From: Ricinus communis | Taxonomy: Eukaryota; Streptophyta; Magnoliopsida; Malpighiales; Euphorbiaceae | Reading direction: 5' to 3' | NCBI RefSeq assembly: GCF_019578655.1 | Contig: NC_063264.1 | Location: forward strand, 23,397,688-23,461,687 | DNA: 64,000 nucleotides | Shown here: positions 22,481 through 35,767 of the stretch, piece by piece | Numbering within the stretch: position 1 is the first letter of the stretch | Layout: each line of letters opens with the position of its first letter | Notes under the pieces: generated by a model | Seen by the model: only the letters and a program-made list of their open reading frames with translations | What the model was told of the DNA's origin: nothing | Databases searched by the model: none | Program-made: the position numbers and the translations under genes

Positions 22481-25400
22481 CTAAGGTTGCATCAGTTTTC
22501 CTTCAAATGCCAAAAGATTCTAGTCTTTCACAGACACCATATAAGACACATAATGGAGAATATGGAACTGAATCAGCCAAGCTTCGAACATCAGTAAACC
22601 AACTGGCAAAAGAAGGAAACTCAGGAGAGAGGGGAATATCATAAGTGCAGCAACTCCAAACATTTCTGGAAAAAGGACAATCCTTAAACAAATGTAAGTT
22701 TTTGGAGCACTAGAACAGAGCTTCCACATGTTATTAAGCTTGATACCTCGTCCTTGGAGAGTTGTAGTAGTAGGGAGCAGATTCTTGCAAATCCTACAAA
22801 TAAGGAACTTGATATTTGGGTGGATACTTTGCTTCCAAATTAAATTCCAACCATCTTCATGAGAGGACAAAGAAGGACAGCAACATGAGATGCTTGCAAT
22901 CCACGGTAAGCCCTTTTTCATGGAGAACCGACCTTTCTTATCAAATCTCCATGACATAACATTCTCACCTCTACTTCTGGATAGTGGCAACACTTTAATC
23001 TGGGCAGCTGCAAATGGGAGAAAAATTGAATCAATTAATGGCTTATTCCATCGTTTAGGATTCTCTAAAAGAAGCTCCTTCACTACTGCATCAGTTGATA
23101 AAATTCGGCAAGAAGAAATAACTTTCCTGCCGTACTCATTAGGAAACCATCTATCATGCCATATCTTAATTCCTCTACCTCCACCGACCACCCAAATCAG
23201 GCCCTCATTCACCACGCCCCGAGCTGCACAAATACTTCGCCAGGCATAGCTACTATTATTCCAACCGGTGCCTGTATGAAAGGGCAGTGAGAAAAATATC
23301 TGGCTTTATACAGGTGGTAAAGAAGAGAATTATTGTCATAATTATGTCTCCAAGCTTGCTTGGACAACATAGCCAAATTAAAAGCTCTCATATCCATAAA
23401 GCCAAGACCTCCTTGTTTCTTTAACTGCCCCAGTTTATTCCAACTACACCAATGAATCTTCCTATTACTCTCGTTTCTAACCGTAAAAGAAGTTTGCCAT
23501 TAGAGATTCAATTTTCTCACATACTCCTTGTGGAATGAGAAAGCAACTCATCATGTATGTTGAGATAGCTTGAATGACGGATTTTAATAGCATTTCTTTT
23601 CCTGCACGTGATAGAGTTTTCTCTTTACAATTCTTCAATTTGTTGCTAACTCTTTCAACAAGGGAAACAAAATTGTCCTTTGAACAACCAATGGCAGCTG
23701 GCAACCTAAGATATCTACTGTGGTTGGACACCATCTTGACACCCAGAATTCTTTAAAGATCATTCTTGCTTCTATTAGGAACATTAAAACTGAAAGTTAT
23801 CACCGATTTCTCCAAATTTATTTGTTGATCCGAAGCCATCTCATATGTGTGAAGGATGGATTTAATTATCTGACATTCCTCAGAATTTGCCCTTGCAAAG
23901 AGAATACTATCATCTGCAAAAAACAAATGAGAAACAACAGGGGCTCTAAAATTTATTCGGATCCCATGTAACAGATTAGTTGTCTCTGTATGACAAATAA
24001 GAGAAGAGAAACCTTCAGCACAAATGAGAAATAAATATGGAAATAAGGCATCTTCTTGACGGAGGCCCCTTTGAGGCACAAGTTTAGGGCAAGGAACACC
24101 ATTAACTAGAAATGAATATGACACTATGGAAACACATCTTATAATCAAAGAAACAAAGGAAGTATGGAAGCCTAACTTTAACATCATTCCTTCAATAGAA
24201 GGCCATTCAACTCTATTATATGCTTTGCTTATGTCCAACTTTAAAGCTATAAAACCTTTTTTTCCCTTTCTTCTACCATTAACTAGAAGTGGGAAACACA
24301 TCTTAAAACCAAAGAAATAAAGGAAGTATGGAAACCCAATTTTAACATCATTCCTTCAATAAAAGACCATTCAACTCTATCATAGGCTTTACTCATGTCC
24401 AATTTTAAGATAATAAAACCTTTTTCCCCTTTTTTCTTATGATTCATATAGTGAAAGATCTCAAGGCTATTAAAGCATTATCTGTAATTAAATGGCCAGG
24501 CATAAAAGCAGATTGGAAAAGGTGGATAATAACAGGAAGGAGTAACTTCAATCTATTAGTATAATAGTTTTGAAAATCACATTACAAAGGCTAATAGGTC
24601 TGAAATCTTTTATCACTCTTGGTTTTTTAATTTTTGGGATGAGGGTAATAAAAGTATGGTTCAAGTAAGAGGGGTCTGCAGCATTATTTAAAATATCAAG
24701 AACAATCAAGAGAATATCATCACAAAGAATATCCCAAAAAGTATGAAAAAATAAGGCAGACTTACCATCTGGACTCGGGGCTTTTCTAAGGTGGATCTGT
24801 TTAATAGCAGTTATCACTTCTTCTCTTGAATAAGGGTCAAACAAAGATTCACTCATTTCCACAGTCACCTTTGGTTCCACTACTTGTAATAGATCATTCA
24901 TTGCAAGGGAGCCGGATGCTGAAAATAGGTCTTTAAAGTAGTTTGTCATGACTATGGCAATATCAGCTTCCTCCTCAGACCTTCTCCCCGAGTCATAAAA
25001 CATAAAGGAAATATGATTCCTCTTCTGCCAGTGGTTTGCTTTTTTATGAAAAAAAAAAAGCATTGTTACGGTCTCCATTCTTTAGCCAACTCATCTTCGC
25101 TCTTTGTCTCCACATTACTTCTTCTCGATACAACATTTCAGAAGACCTTTGCACAAGTCCTTGTTCAGTATTGTTCTTATCCGTCTAGCAGTTGATTATA
25201 AATCCTACAGCTCTAATTTTAAAGACTGGACTATTTTCATAACTGACCCAAAGCGAGCTCTCTCCCATTGCTTAAGATCATGGCCGCATGTTTCAAAACG
25301 AGAGATTACTCCTGATATACCATGCATGTAAGCTGAATTTAACCAGGAGCGATGGACAATATCTTTACACTTAGATTCCCTAAGCCACATCTCTTGAAAT

Positions 25401-26230
25401 CTATATATTTTCCTACTATTTCTTTTTTTAGCTCGAATAGAATTCAGAACCATAATGATAGAACCATGATCTGATCCACATCTTGCCAAGTTCAGAACCG
25501 AAAATGAAGAGTCTGAAGCAGTGTTTCGATCAAGCCTTTCTTGAATCAAATCCCTACCCATTCTTCCATTACACCACATGTACTTTAGGCTTGAAAACCC
25601 AATGTCCCACAATCCTCAAAAGTCTAAAGCATCTCTGAAATTTTGAATTTTGAAGAAGTCTCTGATGTTTCCACCAAGTTTCTCATCCTGGTATAGAATT
25701 TCATTAAGATCCCCGCCAACTATACAAGGAAGGGAAGAAAAGGAATGTAAGTGGCGAAGAATGTCCCAAGTTTTCCATCTTAAATGGCCTTTAGGCCATC
25801 CATATATTCTATTGAAGTGCCATGAGGAAACATCATTTGGAAAATTGACCTCAATATCAATATGATGTAGTGAAAAGGATTTTAGAGTGACCTCAACCTC
25901 ATCTTTCCACATCAAAGCATGTCCACCTCTATGAAAACCTGAATTACTATCACAATCCACACCAATAACTGCATCAATACTAAATTTTACTCTAGTTCTC
26001 TCAAGTTCGTTGCTGAAAAGCTTTGTTTCTTGAAAAAAGATTGAAGTGGGACTTTGAGACGAAATAAAATTCCTAAAACTTGAAACTGACCATGGGTACT
26101 CAAGCCCACGGCAATTAAGACAGATGAGACTCATGGCTGACGGCGGGTCTGATTCAGAAATTTCACATAGGGTTGCATGGTTTCTTGCATGAGAATTACA
26201 TGAAAACTGATGCAAGCCCTAGAGATTAGA
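22481..26230 (-). mobile_element. L1-type LINE (non-LTR retrotransposon), ORF2 remnant
   Basis: Read from the minus strand, the pieces follow plant LINE ORF2 order. The AP endonuclease N-terminus is at 26215-25616 (SLICLNCRGLE, FFQETKLFS, VGGDLNEI). The endonuclease end is at 25612-25205 (RDLIQERLDR, GSDHGSIIM). The reverse transcriptase is at 25078-24548 (LRKAPSPDGKSALF, FITLIPKI, FRPISLCNVIFK) and 24301-23753 (FIALKLDISKAYNRVEW, VPQRGLRQEDALFPYLF, and the catalytic FADDS). A thumb-like region is at 23734-23477. The zinc-binding RT-associated region is at 23397-22520 (IWHDRWFP, WNLIWKQSIHPNIKFLICRI). Stops, frameshifts and an internal duplication break the frame, so it cannot retrotranspose by itself. 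No poly-A tail or target duplication could be defined. Confidence 0.9.
24102..24426 (-). repeat. Internal tandem duplication in the LINE reverse transcriptase
   Basis: Bases 24102-24264 recur at about 24277-24426: CATTAACTAGAA, GGAAACACATCTTA, AAGGAAGTATGG, TAACATCATTCCTTCAATA and CCATTCAACTCTAT appear twice, about 164 bp apart. The copies have diverged by several substitutions. The duplicated part encodes the segment just before the FADDS core, so it breaks the RT. Confidence 0.85.
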
Positions 26231-27432
26231 CAGATGTAAAGAGGTGAGGGAAGGGATAATGTGGTAACTAAAGAAAGGGTTATGATTAGCTTGAAAAAAT
26301 TAATCTAGACAGTTGGGATGAGTAAAAAAATAAAATAAATGCAATATACATATATTCTATATATATATACAAAAGATACTAAAATATATGCATAGATATT
26401 ATTTTTCATATAATTTTAAAAAGAGAATATTTTTTTAATTATAAATTTATTATTTTAATATGCTAGAAACTTAATGTGTAATAGTGCAATATTGTTGTTT
26501 CTTTTTCATTTCTATTTATGTTCAAAAGTATTAGTAAGAAGGAGAATGAGGATAATAAATTTATTGCACCATTAAAGGAAGAATAAGTTGGTTATTATAC
26601 GGCTAGCAAATAAAGAAGAAGGTATGAAGCATTAATTTAAGAATTAATGACAATTATTCAATTTAATTTAATTTTTTTATCTTGTAATGGTGCTACCCAT
26701 GTATAGCCAAGCAATAAAATGACCGTTTGAGTTGGCTAATAAATTTAATTAAATGAGATTATATTTTGCACTTATGTTGTTTGATAATATGCTTGTTTTA
26801 AAAAATTAGTGAAACTTTTTAAATAGTAACCAAGTTTATAGATGTGTAGATACTAACAGTACAAAATAAAAACTAAAAAGTAATTTTAAATACCATTTAT
26901 ATACTATGTGTATATCAAATATATATGAAATATATATCATAATCCGTGAAATGTATACTATTTACTGTATTTTACTTATATTTTTCTAAAAATACAAAAT
27001 GTGTTATATAAAGAACATATATCAAAATAAATTGAATATATTTTATTATATAACATAAATACTTGTATTATATCCATTGCTATTGAAAAAAATTTAGAAT
27101 TAAAATATATTAAATAAATTGAAATTTAACATATACATTTTATCCCAGCATATAATAAAATAAGTATAATGTATACTATTTTCTAAGAGTTTATTTTTTT
27201 ATTTTTATAAATTGTAATTTATGTAAATTAAAATAGTTACATATACCAAATATATAATTATTATATACCATATTTTGTTCAGTGTATACCATTTGTTGTT
27301 ATTTTTGGCCTTTTTTTTTAAAAGATATAAATATTTGAAATATATTATAAATATATGCAATAGATACTAAAATAAGTATAATATATATCAATTTTTAAAA
27401 TTTACCTATTTAGGTTTTTATATTTGAAATAC

Positions 27433-27506
<74 letters not shown>

Positions 27507-28499
27507 TTAATATATACCTTTTGATGTACATTGTTTTGAAAAAATGTCTAAAATATAATTGACATATGTAAAATAATTATATACTAGTTATATATGAAAT
27601 GTGTATAAAAATATGTGAAATATATGCACAAAATTTTAAAATGTATACTATTTACATTGTAATAAGTATATTATATATAAAGAACATATATTAAAATAAG
27701 TTGAATGTATTCCATTACATTGAATAAACACTAATATTGAAAAATATTAAAATTAAAGTATATGTTGAACAAATTTAAATTTTGATTACAAAATATAAAA
27801 TATATATCTAACATATACCTTTTACTATACATCTATAAGAAAATTATTCTTATAATATATATATATATAATAATAAATTATATTCTTAATAAATTTATAA
27901 TATAAACTCAATTTTTAAGTTGATATTAATAATTCATAATATTTTATAAAAAATATTTTTTTATTATATAAATATATTCTAATTTATTATTGTTGTGATT
28001 ATTTTTATAATTTTTTAATAATTATTTCTTTTATATTCAATATTATAATATGATAAAATCTTATTAACACCTATATTAAGATACGAACAACTAAAAGATT
28101 ACTTTTGTTCATCAACCAACCAATTGATTAATTGATTCATGAGTTTTGAAATAGTATGGCAAAAATATAAATCTCTGAAAAATTATAATATAACATATAT
28201 ATAAATCTTAAGAAAAGTTCAAAAAGTTATCGACTCTTTTGACTCTACGAGAAAAGACATAATTGTTGAAAGAAAATAATTCAAGTAAGTTTTACAAAAT
28301 GATGTCTTAAATTGCGTGCCTATATATATACCTATTCACGAGTGGCTCATAAATTATACAGTATTTCTTAAATAAAATCTTAACTTACAGTATTTTTAGA
28401 AAAGAAAATTTTTTAACTGTAAAAATGATATTTTTGCTCTTTTTAAGGTATTTATGAAAAAATCCCACAAAAATTTGGTAAAACTTCGTACTTCAATTT
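26231..28499. other. Very AT-rich intergenic DNA with a degenerate ~670-bp duplication
   Basis: No gene seen. The block around AAGAACATATATCAAAATAA (27011) recurs at 27680 with matching flanks on both sides, roughly 26900-27170 against 27580-27850. A long TA tract (27433-27501) lies between the copies. Confidence 0.6.
27433..27501. repeat. (TA)n microsatellite
   Basis: An uninterrupted TA run apart from AC at the start and end. Confidence 0.9.
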
Positions 28500-29790
28500 A
28501 ATCCAAGTGGCAGATGAGCCCGGCTTAATATTGATTCCCTTTATCAACAGTTTTAAAACACAAGAATTTACCCCAGTAATTATCCTCAGTGTCTTCTATC
28601 TTAATGAACTTGCCAATTTTATTTTCAATGAGAGCAGCAGTTGTCGCTTTATTCATTAGTTTCAATGGAATATTATATGCTTGAATCAATAAGGAAGCCA
28701 TAGATAACTTGATAAAACCAAGACTGATTCTTTACCACCAAGCAAGCCACGAATGGATCCATTGAAGTATGAGAGTCCAATCACACGAGCTAGAAGCAAG
28801 AGATTCAAGGTTGACTTTTGTTTTTTCATGGTCCACGTGATAGACAAGATGCATTCAAGAAGCAAGGTTAGCGAATTGAACTTAGAAGATCAAGATTCAA
28901 CTTTGATTAATTGTATTTCATTCATGAATTAAAACCCAACGTGAAGACATGAAGATCATATCTGATTTGTGATGAATTCAAGTTCAAACGTAAAGCACAA
29001 GTCCAAGGTTGAGTATTCAAAGTCAAAATCCATGTCAAAATAGAAATTTTCTTTTAACAAATCCAAGTCAAAATAGGAGTTTTCTTTTACTTCAAGTTTT
29101 ATTTCTTTAAAAAGTCTTTTATTTAGAAATTCTTTTAGAATAGGAACTTTATTTCAGCCGAATATGTGGCTATATTCTAGGATTTAATTTCGCTATTAAG
29201 TGTTTAAAAACACTATAAATAGGTTGTATAGCCAATTCGGCAAAGACATCCTTTGATTGAATAATAAACCTTATTTTTGCTTAAAGAATTTCTTTGAGTG
29301 TTCTTGAAATTAAAGTTTATTGTTTAGGTTTTGATTTCACTTCTACCTTAATTTAATTCTATTAACTTGTTAGTTTCTAGGATTAATTAAGTTTATCTCA
29401 TTATAGCTATTGATCTTATTTCTTTATAAATAAGGGTAATAATTCAGCAAATAATTTTTGGCAAACCTTATAAGTACTAATCCTGGCGTGTAATCTTCTC
29501 TTCCATAGAAAGTTTAGATCATAACTGAATTAGTAATGGTTGCTCTAAACCCGTAACCCATTGAAGAATAAGAATATTTTTATGAAAATTGCCATGATTC
29601 CACATTTAATACAGTTTTCAAATCCTTCCAATGCAAGAACTGGAATAGAAACAATCCTTCATCCCAGACCTTAGCAGTAACTTCCAATGCTTTGGTCTTC
29701 AAGCTTTTATCATGGCATCCATCAGAGCTTGAATATTGAAAGCTCTATCAGTCCATGGTTCCCCGCTAAGCACAAATCCACTTTCTGATC
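28500..29790 (-). mobile_element. LINE ORF1 (DUF4283-type) fragment, split by an insertion
   Basis: On the minus strand, 29790-29600 reads as SGEPWTDRAFNIQALMDAMIKA and, after stops, LFLFQFLHWKDLKTVLNVESW. Then 28740-28520 reads as QAYNIPLKLMNKATTAALI and KIGKFIKIEDTEDNYWGKFL. Together they resemble the DUF4283/zinc-knuckle nucleic-acid-binding ORF1 of plant LINEs. The two parts are separated by about 850 bp of unrelated sequence (28745-29595). It could be the ORF1 of the LINE at 22.5-26.2 kb, pushed away by the AT-rich DNA in between; that is inference. Confidence 0.6.
28745..29595 (+). mobile_element. Gypsy-like LTR and 3' coding end nested in the LINE fragment
   Basis: At the left a plus-strand frame reads MDPLKYESPITRARSKRFKV, a run typical of the end of Ty3/Gypsy coding regions. 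After it comes LTR-like sequence with a TATA box (CACTATAAATAGG near 29209-29221) and AATAAACC (about 29263-29270) soon after, as in plant LTRs. The ends (TG...CA) and a target-site duplication were not recognised. The rest of the element is missing. Confidence 0.5.
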
Positions 29791-29929
29791 ATCTATGAAA
29801 CACTCGTTAATCAGGATCCCCATAATTATTTTAATGGGCCCCAAAACCATATACTGACTTCCTAATTTACCCTTTCATTGATTTGTTATTATAACAGAAG
29901 GTAAAGTTATTCTTCTTTCCAATAGGTTC

Positions 29930-30590
29930 TGCTACTAAGAAAATCTCTTCATTTGTGCCTTTTTTCTCATGCCAAGTAGGAGACACGTAACTTGAAATCA
30001 ATGATGTCCAAGTAACAAGATTTGGCTCCGTCCCTTAGAAAATCTCAAGTGCACCACTGCAATCATAGTTAAACGCATAGGCTAAAACCATCTTGTTCCA
30101 TGAGATGTAATTTCTAACACTCATTCTATCGAGCAGCTTGCGTGCATCTCTCATTCGATCCAATTTTGTATGCATACCTATTAACTCATTGGCAACATGG
30201 AGATATCTCTGAAATCCCATTTCTAAGACATGCTCATGAACTGTTTTACCCAAATTAAAACTACCCATATAGACCCATCTCCTAAAGTTCCAATCATTCT
30301 CATTTTAACATACAATTTAATGGTGTTTTCGTAGCATTCATGAGAAAGATTAGCTCTCGAGATTGAATTCCATAAAGTAAAATTAGATTCTCACTCGAAA
30401 GGGATTGTGTCAAATACTTTTTGGACATCGACAGAGATACCCAAAACGAGCATAGGCAGATATATTTTAAACGCAGCCAAGAAAGCAGAGGAACAGCCAG
30501 AAGTGACAGCCACATGGGTATGCATTTGTTTACAATGTCGAATAGTACTACATTGTTGAAGGAGGTCACTGAAAAAATCAAGAAGTGTAT
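29930..30590 (-). pseudogene. Pentatricopeptide repeat (PPR, PLS-type) gene fragment
   Basis: Minus-strand reading starts near 30590 with DFFSDLLQQCSTIRHCKQMH and VQKVFDTIPFE, then an in-frame TGA. A phase change follows. The open stretch 30268-30035 reads LGKTVHEHVLEMGFQRYLHV, MRDARKLLDRMSVRNYISWN and YDCSGALEIF, and EPNLVTWTSLISSY lies just after a further stop. These are PPR repeats of an organelle RNA-binding protein. Stops and frameshifts and the lack of the rest of the repeat array show a dead fragment. Confidence 0.8.
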
Positions 30591-30779
30591 TATAATTTGA
30601 AGATTGATGATATTGTTTGAAGTGGTTTTGATTGTAGTGGGTATAGAGATTGAAGAGGTGACGAAATGCTTCTCTAACATTTTTATTTTGTTGGATTTTT
30701 CTTTTTCAATTTGTTCTGTGTTAGAGAAAGGAACGAGAGAGAATGGAAATGGGAGGAGAGTGAGATAACCCATTGTTAT

Positions 30780-32110
30780 ACAAATCTTTGTTTTTTTTTT
30801 TTAAATGTCATTTGTAATATCCAAATATGTCTAGGGGTATATGGGTCCTTTCAAAAGCATTTTAAGACAAGGGTATTTAATGAGTTACATATAAATATTA
30901 TATTAAATAAAATGTCTGACTAATGAATTAGGTAAATTCAGGAGATATATAATAATTAATTCTAAATTATATACTAATTTGATAATATTGTTCTAAATAT
31001 AAACATTTTTAAAATAATTAAATTTTAAGGATTATCTAAGTTTTAGCACAATTTAAATTGCAAAAACTATCTATTGGTTACACTAAAATAAATAATTTTC
31101 TTTTCACATAATAAAAAAATTAATTTTAAATAAATTTCATATTTGGTAAAAATACAAAAATTAAATTAAATTTTATTTTTTAATTAGTCCTTTAATCATA
31201 TTAATTTTGAATTTAAAAAATTAATAATTAATTTTATTAAAATATAAGATGAATTTAATATAATAAAATCAATGCATAAAATAAATTACTTGTATGTTAG
31301 AGTAAAAATTAGAGGATAATTACCCTTCTTATAAATGTGCATGAGCTAGACGCATTTGGACTTGCTTTTACTGAAGTAGCTTTTAAAAATAATCTTTTTA
31401 TTTTTTTTAAATTCTAAAAACTGAATTTTAAAAGAAATAGATATATTGATAAAAAAAAAACTTAAAAAAAAGGTTTAATAAATATATTTATAAAAAATAG
31501 AAAAATCATTTACCCATTATATTTTATATGGTTGCTCATCAAATTATATAAAACTGTCTTATATACAATATTTTTGAGTTTATTAAATTACTAAATACAC
31601 TTCTAAAAGTGAATTCCATGAATTAATATCACTTAATATAATAAGTTAATATAAAAATATTAAGGTAGAAATCATTTTTCCATTCATTATTTATTTTATT
31701 TTTTAAAAGTTAGGATAAGATTACCATGCATTGCCATCTCAAATGATCTCTTAGTTTTCTGCAATAAATGAGGCAGTGCCAATAATAATATCCCAAGAGT
31801 CCCTTTGAGAGGCATGAGCTTATCTTCTTTAAATAATGTAACAAAGCTATACATGTAAAGAACCTTATAGTTGCATAGAAGAAAGGACATGTGACAATGC
31901 AAAAAGTAAAGGCAAAGAAACATTTAAAAGAAAAAAAATGCCATTGCTACAAAACCACCAAGAAACACCCCTGCTGCTCCTATTCCCTTTTTCTTGTTTT
32001 CTCTTTGTTTTTCTTTGTCTTTTGTTCAAGAAAAAGATATATACTTCTAATGTCCCTCCTAACTATCAAAAATAAAAAATGTTGGAGACTCTGTTAGTGC
32101 CCAAAAATGT
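30780..32110. other. AT-rich intergenic DNA
   Basis: No gene supported. Frames at 31696-31923 and 31891-32097 overlap on opposite strands and show no family features. The part next to 32110 is the 3' flank of the DUF1639 gene. Confidence 0.55.
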
Positions 32111-33551
32111 CTAAACCTCTCTTTCTGAATCACTTTCCATACTTCCCATTGCCTTCAGACCTCTTGGTCTCTGCATCAAACAACACCACACCCCAAATCA
32201 ATCATATAATCTGAAAAAGAGGGGGTACATTCTGATTAAAGTTCATTTGGAAGGAATTATTTTCTTAGGTCACAAGAAATGGAAACTGATGATCAAAATT
32301 TCAAATTGATTGTCTTGCATTTTCCTAGCAAGCAAATATCTGATAAGCAACTGCATGAACATGTAAATACAAGATTTGAAGAAAAGACAGCATCGAAGGA
32401 AATCAAAGGACAAAGCAGTACCTTTTTGGAAGACTTCTTCTCTCTCACTTCATACCTCTCCTGACATAAATCTGTTAACCATGATCCTGGACTTACCAAC
32501 TGCAATTACATAATGTTATCGAGAAGTAATAAAGACATCGACCAAAACCAAAATTATAGAGGACAAATGATAACTTATAGTTCTAACGGGTATATTGAGG
32601 ACAACTTACAAGTAGAGTTCTTTGTATCAGCTTGGCCCTTTTCTTAGGTCGCTGAGGAGGCTTGCACCCCTTCATAGCCATGAAATCCTCTTCTTTCTCT
32701 TTGCTGGACAATGTGATAAAAAGCCTAGGCCAAACATGTCCTTTAGCCTCCCTCGCATTATCCATCAAAACCTTGCTATTATCATCCAATCCCAATGAAC
32801 CCCTTGTTGCATAGTATCGATCTTCCTTCTCCGGTGACAATGCTGATGACTTCTTATTGTTCATTGACAAATCAAAATCTCTGTAACCATATATAGAATA
32901 ATAAAATCAGCAGTTGGATCAAATTTTAACATGGTTTTCAATACAATATAAAACAAAATGGAAGATGAAAGTCACCCTACAAACAATTATTATAATCTGA
33001 ACCAGTAGTATAATTTCAAAGTTTTTCTAGAATTCGTCTACAATTCTCATCAAACAGAAAGGCCTCAAAGTAAAACTTCATTCCTTATAAAAAAAACACT
33101 TCCTAAAACATAAGGCTTGTTTCTTAAGCTAAGCATACAAACCCTAATCAGTAAAAGATCCAAACAGATAAATTGTTCAATTCTTAAGCATTCCAAAGAC
33201 TATCCAACTATTTCCAAAGCCAGGACTAGTTACCAATAATAAAACACAAAAGAACCACAAAGTGAAGAAGCAAAGCTCAATATACCATTAAGCAAATGCT
33301 TTCAATAACATTTTGGATTCACACAAAAAATTAACAAAATCTGAAGGAGATTCTTACTTGATGATAAGAGAAGAAGATTCTTTCTCAGTAGTGACAACAT
33401 GAGATGATAATTTCTTCTTTGGCAAAGAATCAATTTGTTTAGATTTGTTAGCCAAGTTTTGATCTTTTTTCAATTTGACACATCTAAGCCTTTTTTTGGT
33501 TCCCCATTGTACCAGAAAATCAGTCTCTGTACTCTTCTTTTCCTTCTCCAT
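32111..33551 (-). CDS. DUF1639 family protein, four exons
   Basis: Exons on the minus strand are 33551-33358, 32880-32610, 32499-32422 and 32170-32111 (TAG). Every intron is GT-AG and phases fit, giving 200 residues. Exon 1 starts MEKEKKSTETDFLVQWG and is Lys-rich. Exon 2 holds VWPRLFITLSSKEKEEDFMA and KGCKPPQRPKKRAKLIQRTL. Exon 3 continues LVSPGSWLTDLCQERYEVRE. Exon 4 gives RPRGLKAMGSMESDSEREV. The GCKPPQRPKKRAK to PRGLKAMGSMESDSE core marks the plant-specific DUF1639 family, whose function is unknown; the basic stretch hints at nuclear location. The frame is intact and probably expressed. A pyrimidine/AG site just before the ATG (near 33568) could mark a 5' UTR intron. Confidence 0.88.
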
Positions 33552-34200
33552 TCTCTTTCTCTCTGTACAGAGACATACAAAAGTTAATAAAGACAGAAAA
33601 CTTAATTACTTATAAAAGAAATCGGATTTTACCCTTGGCAAATCAAAAGAGACTCAAAAGGAAATTTTGTTAGTAACAAAAAAGGGTTAAATTAGAAGTT
33701 CTGCAATTAACAAATCAATAGGAACTAAACTATATGGAAAAGGGTAAGTGTGAGGAACAAAAAAGAGAGACTTCTTTAGATGTTTCAGTGATTTTGGAAA
33801 ATGGGCGACTCACTTCAAGATCTGTAGTTGATGCAAGTGTAATCTAAGATAAATTCTCTCCAATCAGCCTGCATTTTGAAACATAGATTCCCATAAAAAG
33901 GAAAAATCAGCAACCCACCAAATATAAACACAAAGCAAAAGTAAAAACAGAGTCTTTGTTTTGGTTACTGAGAAACCAATAAAAGGAAAAATATAAAGCA
34001 AAAACTTGAAAATATCCAATCATAATTCTATAACAGTGTCTCAACAAAACAAAAAGATAACAGGGAAGAGATAGCCCATCACATGACATTACATTAGATT
34101 ACATTGCATAGAGGTGAACCAGAAGCAGCAATAATAGCAGAATCTTGAGAGGAGTTTTGGGGTAATTTTGCAGAGAAAAATGAGAAAGTGAAAGATAAAC
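33552..34200 (-). other. Probable 5' UTR and upstream flank of the DUF1639 gene
   Basis: Between the ATG and the AT-rich DNA there is no coding frame. On the minus strand a possible acceptor (CTCTGTACAG) near 33567 would fit a leader intron. The transcript probably starts within this interval or near 34190. Confidence 0.35.
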
Positions 34201-34478
34201 AGGTTAAAATTAATGGGTTTATTTTAGATTTTGAGTTTGATTGGAAAATGAAATCCAAAAATCGGCGCTTTCTCTGTTATCTTCACCCAATATTTTGCTT
34301 TTTCTCTTCACTTCTCTTTTTGTTTCCTTTCAGTTCAACCTTTTCTTTTTATATTTCATATTTATTTGTTTAAACATTTTAATGGTGACCGTTTGATGGT
34401 AAACGGACGGCCAGATGAGCTTCCCTCCAACTGGGTTGCTTTGTTGCTTAAAGATGGGGACTACTAGGTCTTCCATGT

Positions 34479-34503
34479 CACGTGGATGGGGTTAAAGCAC
34501 GTG
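34479..34503. promoter_or_regulatory. Pair of G-box/ABRE motifs upstream of the DUF1639 gene
   Basis: Two CACGTG cores lie 19 bp apart (34479-34484 and 34498-34503), the first followed by GATGG and the second as GCACGTGAC. G-boxes bind bZIP and bHLH factors; paired G-box/ABRE elements are typical of abscisic-acid or light response. They lie about 930 bp before the DUF1639 ATG, so the target gene is inferred. Confidence 0.5.
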
Positions 34504-34509
34504 ACTTTG

Positions 34510-35767
34510 GCTGTGAAAACTTCAAAACTCTCAAAGCCTTTTTTCTATTTCACAACTTAAAAAACTCAAAGGATGATTTTGCTATTTCAATTCAAAAGAG
34601 AAAAAGAATGCTAAATGCAGATTTATGTAATTGAACAGTTTAATTTCATTTTGGTTCTATTAAATCTTGCAATTTTCAATTTTGATACTTTAGTTTAAGC
34701 CCTTTTTCAGTGTTTTTGAAAAATAATTATGATCTGAGTTTTTTATTACAAAAACAATTAAAATAAAAATTAATAATTATTATTTAATCAATTTAATATT
34801 TTTATTTTTGATTTAATTTAATAGATATTTTAATATTTTTTATGATAATTCATATATTGAATAAAAAATATTTAAATATTATAAAGAAATAAAATTTAAG
34901 TGTATATTAAGTAAAATTAAAAAAGTTAAAAATGTGCTTAATATTAAAAAAATAAAATTCAAGCGATTCAGAAGATTAAATAGAAATAAATAAAAGTGTT
35001 AAATTGATTAATCGATACAAATTTAGATACATAATTATGCATTTAGCTTTAAGTATGGTTTTGCCAATGTTAAAGATTATTTGACCGTTATTATTATTTT
35101 AGTTTAAATAAATTTAATGATAAAATTATAATAAAATATTTAATATTTATTTATAATTTCTAAAAATAATAAAAATTTAATTTTTTATTTTTAGTATTTT
35201 ACAATTTTATTAGTTCAATAAAAATATTTACTAATTAATTTTGATATTATATAAATTAATACTATTAATATAATTGATATTATTAAGTTTTAGAATTAAA
35301 AATTATTACATAATTAAAAAATTAAGTTATAGAAAATATAATATTAAAAATATTATTTTTTAAAATTGAAATATTTAATTAAAAAACTAATCTATTAATT
35401 AATATATTATTAAAATGTATATTATTACTTAAGATATAATTAGAAGAATTATCTAATTAAAAAATTAATTTTTTAATTGATATAATATTAAAATATAATT
35501 GATATGATATTTTTAGAATTAAAATTATTATTTAATTAAGAATGTAACTTATTAAATAATAAATTAATAAAAAATAATAAAAATTACAAATAAATTTAAA
35601 TTTCATGTATCAAATATAAATACACATATCAAAATATAAGCATATATGTCAAAAGAAATCTATGTTTTAAAAGTTAATATAAATAATTAATTAATCAATT
35701 ATTATTAACTTATATAAATATACATTTATCAAAAGAGAGTTTAGTTCAGGTGTTGAGACTAAGTTAT
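34510..35767. other. Very AT-rich intergenic DNA
   Basis: No gene or clear element seen. Confidence 0.6.
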
